Positions 58,815-64,000 of a stretch of 64,000 bases of DNA are shown here, piece by piece. How positions within the stretch are numbered: position 1 is the first letter of the stretch; each line of letters opens with the position of its first letter. Made by a program: the position numbers and the translations under genes. Location: the NCBI RefSeq assembly GCF_002806975.1, contig NZ_NIHD01000004.1, positions 1-64,000 of the forward strand, given 5' to 3'. Source of the DNA: Marinobacter aromaticivorans. Its GTDB lineage: Bacteria; Pseudomonadota; Gammaproteobacteria; Pseudomonadales; Oleiphilaceae. The notes beneath the pieces are model-generated. The model searched no databases. It worked only from the letters and a program-made list of their open reading frames with translations, and had not been told where the DNA came from.

Positions 58815-60989
58815 TTGTCCAAACATGTCTATTTCGTAACCTGCCCGAAAGGGGTTGAATACCTTCTGGCGGACGAACTCAGCACCTTTGGTCTGGGGCT
58901 GGTGCGAAACGCACCTGCAGGCGCCTGGGTAGACGGCTCGCTGGAAGCCGGTTACCGGGCCTGCCTTTGGTCCCGCCTCGCTAACCGGGTCATTCTTCAT
59001 ATTGATGAAGTGGCTGCTACCAGCGCAGATGAATTATACGATGGCGTAGTTCACCTCGACTGGCAGCAGCACATTCCGGTCGCTGGCAGTTTTCGCGTCA
59101 ATTTTATTGGCGAAAACGAAGCTATTCGCAACACCCAGTTTGGTGCTCAGCGTGTAAAAGACGGCATAGTGGACCGCTTTACCATGAGTGGCGGTAAGCG
59201 CCCGGCGGTAGAGGCGAAAACGCCGGATGTGACGGTTTCCGCGCGGTTGCACCGTGGGCGGCTGGCGCTGGGTATCGACATCAGTGGGCATAGCCTGCAT
59301 CAGCGTGGGTACCGCACCGAACAGGGGCTGGCGCCCCTTAAAGAAAATCTGGCCGCGGCGTTATTGCTGCGTGCAGGCTGGCCTGAGATTGTGGCCGCAG
59401 GTGGCGATTTTGTGGATCCCATGTGTGGTTCAGGCACTTTGGTGATTGAAGCTGCCATGATGGCGCTCGATATAGCGCCAGGCCGCCGCCAGGAGCGTTT
59501 CGGTTTTGAAAAATGGCTTGGGCATCAACCGGACATCTGGCTGAACTTGCGCCAGGAAGCTGAAAAACGGGCCTATGAGGGCAAGCAGGCCCGAATACCC
59601 GGGTTTCTCGGGTTTGATCAGGACAGCCGGGTTATTTCCACTGCCCGCAATAACGCGCAGCGCGCAGGCCTTGATGGCCTTGTCAGATTCGAGACCCGTG
59701 CGGTTGAAGAACTGGCGCTCGGCGACGATCGGGCCAAAACCGGACTGGTTCTGGTAAATCCGCCTTATGGCGAACGCCTTAGCGACAGAAAAGCACTCGC
59801 CAGTCTTTACGAATCACTGGGCGATGCGGTGAAAAAGGCGGCTTCAGGTTGGCGCCTTGGTGTGTTTACCGGTGCTCCGGAATTTGGCAAGTCTGTCGGC
59901 CTGCGCAGTTTCAAGCAGTACAAACTGTTCAACGGCAAGCTGCCCGCACAACTTCTGTTGTTCACCATAGACGATGCCAGTGTGCGCGTTCCGCGGGAGC
60001 CTGCAGTTCCTGGTGAAGTTCAGCCCCGGATTGCGAATGAAGAGCGTGCAGCCATGCTGCGCAACCGGCTTAAGAAAAACATGAAAAGCATAGGCCAATG
60101 GGCGCGCAAGCAACAAATATCCTGCTATCGCCTGTACGATGCGGACATGCCGGAGTATGCGCTGGCGATCGATATCTACGACGGCAGGGTGCACGTGCAG
60201 GAATATGCCGCCCCCAAGTCTATTGATGAACACTCAGCCCGGGAACGCCTGGCTGAAGCATTGGCAGTCATTCCCGAGGCCTTGGGCATCGCGCGGGATC
60301 AAATGGTTTGCAAGCAGCGTCAGCGCCAGGCAGGTACCAGCCAGTACGAAAAACAGGATGCCAGTGGTGAGTTCTTTCAGGTTCAGGAGCATGGTTGCAC
60401 CCTGAAAGTAAATCTCAGGGATTACCTGGACACCGGTTTATTCCTGGATCACCGGCCAGTGCGCCACTGGATCCAGCAGAATGCTCATGGCAAGCGTTTT
60501 CTGAACCTGTTCTGTTATACCGGCGCTGCGACAGTTCATGCGATCGTTGGCGGTGCCAGCCGCTCGCTGAGCCTGGATTTGTCGAAAACATACGTAAGCT
60601 GGGCTCAGGACAATCTGGCGCTGAACAGGGCGGACCCCCGAAAACACAGGGTAGAGCAGGTGGATTGCCTTGCCTGGCTTGCGGCAAAGCCGACACCTGA
60701 TCAGGTTTACGATCTGATCTTCATGGACCCGCCGACCTTTTCCAACTCTGCCCGCATGGCGGGCGTTCTGGATGTACAGAAGGATCACAGCAGGCTTATC
60801 CGGCAGGCCATGGCCAGGTTAAGCTCAGACGGGTTGCTGATTTTTTCCAATAACTTCCGGCGTTTCAAGCTGGATGAATCACTGGCACCGGAGTTTGACG
60901 TGGAGGAAGTAACTGCCAGTACGCTGGACAAGGATTTTCAGAGGAACCCGCGGATTCACCGTTGCTGGCACATCCGCCACAGTGCGTGA
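58815..60989 (+). CDS. rlmL: 23S rRNA m2G2445/m7G2069 methyltransferase RlmKL
   Basis: A 724-aa fusion of two methyltransferases: a THUMP domain and RlmL half (DFVDPMCGSGTLVIEAAMM, VNPPYG) and an RlmK half (FLNLFCYTGAATVHAI, MDPPTFSNS). It modifies two guanosines of 23S rRNA. The TTG at 58815, with GGAG six bases upstream, gives the family N-terminus (SKHVYFVTCPKGVE); a TTG 19 codons earlier is less likely. Confidence 0.94.
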   Translation: MSKHVYFVTCPKGVEYLLADELSTFGLGLVRNAPAGAWVDGSLEAGYRACLWSRLANRVILHIDEVAATSADELYDGVVHLDWQQHIPVAGSFRVNFIGENEAIRNTQFGAQRVKDGIVDRFTMSGGKRPAVEAKTPDVTVSARLHRGRLALGIDISGHSLHQRGYRTEQGLAPLKENLAAALLLRAGWPEIVAAGGDFVDPMCGSGTLVIEAAMMALDIAPGRRQERFGFEKWLGHQPDIWLNLRQEAEKRAYEGKQARIPGFLGFDQDSRVISTARNNAQRAGLDGLVRFETRAVEELALGDDRAKTGLVLVNPPYGERLSDRKALASLYESLGDAVKKAASGWRLGVFTGAPEFGKSVGLRSFKQYKLFNGKLPAQLLLFTIDDASVRVPREPAVPGEVQPRIANEERAAMLRNRLKKNMKSIGQWARKQQISCYRLYDADMPEYALAIDIYDGRVHVQEYAAPKSIDEHSARERLAEALAVIPEALGIARDQMVCKQRQRQAGTSQYEKQDASGEFFQVQEHGCTLKVNLRDYLDTGLFLDHRPVRHWIQQNAHGKRFLNLFCYTGAATVHAIVGGASRSLSLDLSKTYVSWAQDNLALNRADPRKHRVEQVDCLAWLAAKPTPDQVYDLIFMDPPTFSNSARMAGVLDVQKDHSRLIRQAMARLSSDGLLIFSNNFRRFKLDESLAPEFDVEEVTASTLDKDFQRNPRIHRCWHIRHSA

Positions 60990-61016
60990 AGCGGCAGCCT
61001 GACGCGGTGTTCGTCG

Positions 61017-61625
61017 TCAGAATTCGTATTTGAGGCCGGCGGAAAACTGGAAGGTGTTGGCGTCTGTGCCTGTGTCCTTGAACAGTCTCCCACCCTCAAA
61101 CACCAGGTAGGTATCGCTGACTAGCTCGACATCCATGCCGAGCACCCAGCTTATACTGAAGCTGCTGTCCGGGAAATCGCCTTCCAGGTCCCGGAACTGG
61201 GCATTCTGTTTCTCGTCCGTATTGGTGAGCTCGGCACTGCCGTGAATAAAGGAAAAGCCAGCCTGGGCGTACAGGTTAGCGTAGTCGGTAACAGGGTAGT
61301 GCAAGCCTATGTACCAGCTGGCGAAGTAATCGACGGAAAGCGTCAGGTCGCTGCCGGGCACCTCGGCATCGCGATACCCGCCACCGGCCCGCAGCTCGGC
61401 GTGGAACAGGTCATTAATGTGGCTGCCGAAAACGATTGTGCCGCCGCTACCCGTGGCTTTCTCATTCGAGGCGCTGCCTATGGAGCGATGGTTGAAGGCG
61501 GTTACCAAAAGGCCGACATAGTGCTTGTCTGCCCTTGGTATGTCCTGGGCCAGCGCTGACTGAGCGGGCATCAGACAGATCGTTACTAACGCAAGCAGCA
61601 GGTGTGATCGCACAACCTTTTTCAT
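61017..61625 (-). CDS. Outer-membrane beta-barrel protein
   Basis: A 202-aa exported protein with a signal peptide (KKVVRSHLLLALVTICLMPAQSALAQ) and alternating beta strands ending in LKYEF, the terminal phenylalanine pattern of OMPs. It resembles the OmpW/OprF-small barrel type only loosely. GGYRD and SVDYFASWYIGLHY are typical of surface barrels. Function unknown. The ATG at 61625 is preferred over one seven codons earlier. Confidence 0.72.
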   Translation of the reverse strand: MKKVVRSHLLLALVTICLMPAQSALAQDIPRADKHYVGLLVTAFNHRSIGSASNEKATGSGGTIVFGSHINDLFHAELRAGGGYRDAEVPGSDLTLSVDYFASWYIGLHYPVTDYANLYAQAGFSFIHGSAELTNTDEKQNAQFRDLEGDFPDSSFSISWVLGMDVELVSDTYLVFEGGRLFKDTGTDANTFQFSAGLKYEF

Positions 61626-61707
61626 TGTTATCGGGTTTCCTGACATGGGCGGTTAGGGGCTGAGTTTGCCTTGTGTAACCGATTGTTACGTCGACCCGTG
61701 TCACAGT

Positions 61708-62193
61708 TTAGTCCTCCTCAAGCAGGCCGTTTTCCCGGGCCATCAATAACAGGGCGTAAACTCCGTTTTCCGGCAGTTGCGGTTCCAGGCTTTCCTCAAA
61801 AAGAAGCTGACGGCGGCGCTCTTCCAGGGCATCACTGTCAAGGCCGGTAATGAGTTCTGTAATGGGCGCAACTTCAAACGGTGCGTCCTGCTCCATGGCG
61901 CTGAAAATCAGATCCACCAGGATTTCGTCCGGGTCCAGGCCGTCTACGTACACTGTCAGGTCTGGCAGGTCCTGGTGCAACTCGTGAACAAGTTCGAGTA
62001 ATGGCACACCCTGTTCTTCCAGGTAATGCAGATCAATGTCGCCAAGGTCGCCGTCCTCTGGCAGCCATTCGTCTGCGGGGGCAATGACCACGGTTTTCAT
62101 CTGGCCGTCTTCAAGTGACCAGGCGATGGCTGTCGGGAACAGAGCGTCGTCAGTCTGGCAGTATTCTATGTCGAGGAATCTTGGTACCGGCAT
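61708..62193 (-). CDS. Acidic conserved hypothetical protein, exonuclease-like fold
   Basis: A 160-aa, very acidic protein. The N-terminus (RFLDIEYCQTDDALFPTAIAW) has a DxE at about residues 8-10 followed by FPTAIAW, the pattern of DEDD 3'-5' exonucleases. A later GLDPDEILVDLIF could supply a second acid, but the rest of the exonuclease signature is not evident, so activity is uncertain. Start at 62193 has AAGGAA seven bases upstream. It is divergent from apeB. Confidence 0.55.
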   Translation of the reverse strand: MPVPRFLDIEYCQTDDALFPTAIAWSLEDGQMKTVVIAPADEWLPEDGDLGDIDLHYLEEQGVPLLELVHELHQDLPDLTVYVDGLDPDEILVDLIFSAMEQDAPFEVAPITELITGLDSDALEERRRQLLFEESLEPQLPENGVYALLLMARENGLLEED

Positions 62194-62342
62194 ATCTGGT
62201 TCCTTCTGCTGCTTCTGGCAGGTAATGTGTGTTGAAATCACGCTCCGGGTGAGCAAAGTTTCCTGCCCTGGTATGAGGTGTCGGGGCTTCATGCCATACT
62301 AGACCCCGTCTGGCTAATCCTTATCATTCTATCAGGGACACC

Positions 62343-63632
62343 ATGGAACACGCTGAATTCAACAAAGATTTACTGAAGTTTCTCAATGCATCTCCCACAC
62401 CCTGGCATGCAGTGGCTACCATGAAACAACGGCTGGATGCAGCCGGTTTTGAGGAGCTGGATGAAAAAGATGACTGGTCTCTTGTGCATAATCGTGGCTA
62501 TTACGTGATTCGTAACGGCTCTTCTATTGTTGCGTTTCGTACCGGTGCTCAGGATGCTGCTGCATCGGGCATCCGCATGGTGGGTGCTCACACAGACAGC
62601 CCGTGCCTGAAGGTAAAGCCCAACCCGGAACTGCGCCGTAAAGGTTTTTTCCAGCTGGGTGTCGAGGTCTATGGTGGTGTTCTGATGAACCCCTGGTTCG
62701 ACCGGGACCTTTCGCTGGCCGGCAGAGTGACGCTTCTCGACGGCCAGGGCAGGATGCTGGATACGCTGGTTGATTTCCGCAAACCCGTGGCATTTATTCC
62801 CAGCCTTGCAATCCACCTGGACAGGGAAGCGAACACCAGCCGCACGGTGAATGCGCAAACCGACCTCCCGCCGGTGCTGATGCAGGTTCCGGAAGAGGAT
62901 ACGACCGGGTTTGACGAGTTATTGAGCCAGCAGATTGCCAGCGACTCCGGCACTAAAGTGCGCAAGATTCTGGGCTATGAACTGGCCTTTTATGACGCTC
63001 AGGAAGCCGGGTTTGTCGGGTTGCGTGACGAATTCATTGCGTCAGCGCGGCTGGACAACCTGTTGAGCTGTTATATTGGACTGCAGGCATTATTGAACAC
63101 CTCCGGTGAGGAAGCCGCGTTGCTGGTGTGTAATGACCATGAAGAAGTAGGCAGCGTATCTTCCGAGGGCGCACAGGGGCCGTTCCTGTCTGCCATTCTT
63201 GACCGCTGGTGTGGGGCAGGGAAGGTTAAAGCCATTGCCCGTTCCATGATGATCTCGGCAGACAACGCCCATGGTGTGCATCCGAATTACCTGGATAAAC
63301 ACGATGAAAACCACGGCCCCGTTCTGAACAAGGGCCCGGTGATCAAGGTCAATCATAATCAACGCTATGCCACCAACAGTCGCTCAGCCGGTGTTTACCG
63401 GCACATCAGTGATGAGTTGGGGTTGCCTCACCAGACTTTTGTGGTGCGCAGCGATATGGCTTGCGGAAGCACAATCGGACCGCTCACAGCAGCTAACCTG
63501 GGGGTGACAACCCTGGATATCGGTGTGCCGCAGTTCGGCATGCACTCGATTCGTGAGCTGATTGGTACTGAGGATGGTTTTACGCTGTTCCGCGTGCTGA
63601 CTGAGTTCATGCAGCGGAAGCAGGTTTTCTGA
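62343..63632 (+). CDS. apeB: M18 family aminopeptidase
   Basis: A 429-aa zinc aminopeptidase. Metal and active-site segments are all present: VGAHTDSPCLKVKP, NDHEEVGSVSSEGAQGP, ISADNAHGVHPNYLDKHDENHGP, and the C-terminal GVPQFGMHSIRE. It trims acidic or other N-terminal residues from peptides. Its stop lies five bases before the convergent tRNA-Asn. Confidence 0.95.
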   Translation: MEHAEFNKDLLKFLNASPTPWHAVATMKQRLDAAGFEELDEKDDWSLVHNRGYYVIRNGSSIVAFRTGAQDAAASGIRMVGAHTDSPCLKVKPNPELRRKGFFQLGVEVYGGVLMNPWFDRDLSLAGRVTLLDGQGRMLDTLVDFRKPVAFIPSLAIHLDREANTSRTVNAQTDLPPVLMQVPEEDTTGFDELLSQQIASDSGTKVRKILGYELAFYDAQEAGFVGLRDEFIASARLDNLLSCYIGLQALLNTSGEEAALLVCNDHEEVGSVSSEGAQGPFLSAILDRWCGAGKVKAIARSMMISADNAHGVHPNYLDKHDENHGPVLNKGPVIKVNHNQRYATNSRSAGVYRHISDELGLPHQTFVVRSDMACGSTIGPLTAANLGVTTLDIGVPQFGMHSIRELIGTEDGFTLFRVLTEFMQRKQVF

Positions 63633-63637
63633 TTGGA

Positions 63638-63713
63638 TGGCTCCCCGAGCTGGGCTCGAACCAGCGACAAACGGATTAACAGTCCGTTGCTCTACCAACT
63701 GAGCTATCGGGGA
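63638..63713 (-). tRNA. tRNA-Asn (GUU), copy 2
   Basis: 76 nt with encoded CCA, the same as copy 1 except for one base: the anticodon stem here starts ACGGA and pairs fully with TCCGT. Anticodon GTT in CTGTTAA. Lies directly after apeB on the opposite strand, with no hairpin between them. Confidence 0.96.
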
Positions 63714-63798
63714 ACAGCGTTAAGTCGGGCGGCATCTTAAGCGCTTTGCATTACCCGGTCAACCCCCTGATATAAAAGGTCAAAATTTGTACCGAAGT

Positions 63799-64000
63799 AT
63801 GGCTCATCAATATCGTCCTCCACCCTGGCTGCGCAGTGGCCATGTCCAGTCTGTGTGGCCGTCCCTGTTTCGCAGGGTAAAGGTGGAAAGTCCGGAAACG
63901 GAAGTGCTGGCAACAGCCGACAACGACGAGCTTCATCTGGACTGGTATCGCCAGCGCAGCAACCGCCTGGCGATTATCTCTCACGGGTTGGAGGGGCATA
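63799..64000 (+). CDS. Alpha/beta hydrolase, YheT-like (partial)
   Basis: The first 67 codons are in the window; the gene runs past the right edge. The N-terminus (YRPPPWLRSGHVQSVWPSLFRR) and AIISHGLEGH match the YheT/EMB8-type hydrolases, where HGLEG is the oxyanion-side strand before the nucleophile elbow. The catalytic triad lies beyond the window. Substrate unknown. Confidence 0.75.
   Translation, partial: MAHQYRPPPWLRSGHVQSVWPSLFRRVKVESPETEVLATADNDELHLDWYRQRSNRLAIISHGLEGH

Noticed and set aside
1..64000. CRISPR arrays, prophage or insertion-sequence genes
   Set aside because: No regularly spaced repeats, transposase, integrase or phage structural genes were seen.

Overview
The window looks like a piece of a gammaproteobacterial chromosome, most like Marinobacter or a close relative. 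Evidence: a Pseudomonas-type aromatic supraoperon (gyrA-serC-pheA-hisC-tyrA/aroA fusion-cmk-rpsA-ihfB-lapA-lapB-pyrF), an imuA-imuB-dnaE2 SOS cassette, a Na+-pumping oxaloacetate decarboxylase, and pyrD-rmf-rlmKL synteny. Genus assignment is inference from gene content; no search was run.

Layout. 1-13.7 kb is accessory: a tetrathionate-reductase-like operon (ttrBCA) behind an FNR/Anr-like box; a convergent TRAP transporter operon (dctP-dctQ-dctM-marR); a thiol-redox pair (DsbG-like protein and a TlpA domain on an Lgt-like membrane domain); and a two-component system with a PmrA/QseB-type box, followed by an orphan pxpA. 13.7-18.5 kb: a chemoreceptor, a Gly/Lys-rich exported low-complexity protein, a DUF2058 protein and DbpA helicase. 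18.5-22.2 kb: oadGAB. 22.4-27.7 kb: imuA-imuB-dnaE2 under a near-perfect LexA box. 27.8-34.0 kb: small metabolic and stress genes (phhB, DUF2897, YdhR-like, yghU, a truncated ZIP transporter, an ftsH paralogue coupled to a thiamine-binding-like gene, ggt).

34.1-48.7 kb is core: purU, gyrA and the aromatic/translation supraoperon. 49-55.5 kb: tRNA-Asn, an aspartate-type aminotransferase, uvrB, and a divergent pair of a GNAT/C39-peptidase fusion and a RimK-like ATP-grasp ligase. 55.5-64 kb: a CDF transporter, pyrD, rmf, rlmKL, an outer-membrane barrel, an acidic unknown, apeB, a second tRNA-Asn, and the start of a YheT-like hydrolase.

The most unusual items are: (1) two copies of a compact element (22267-22366 and 48737-48844) with a conserved 54-nt core and unrelated but perfectly self-complementary 23- and 27-bp arms; (2) the peptidase/ATP-grasp pair, a plausible but uncharacterised peptide-tagging or peptide-synthesis system; (3) a DnaA-box/GATC/AT-rich cluster upstream of pyrD; and (4) regulatory sites (FNR-like, PmrA-like, LexA) that fit the genes they precede.
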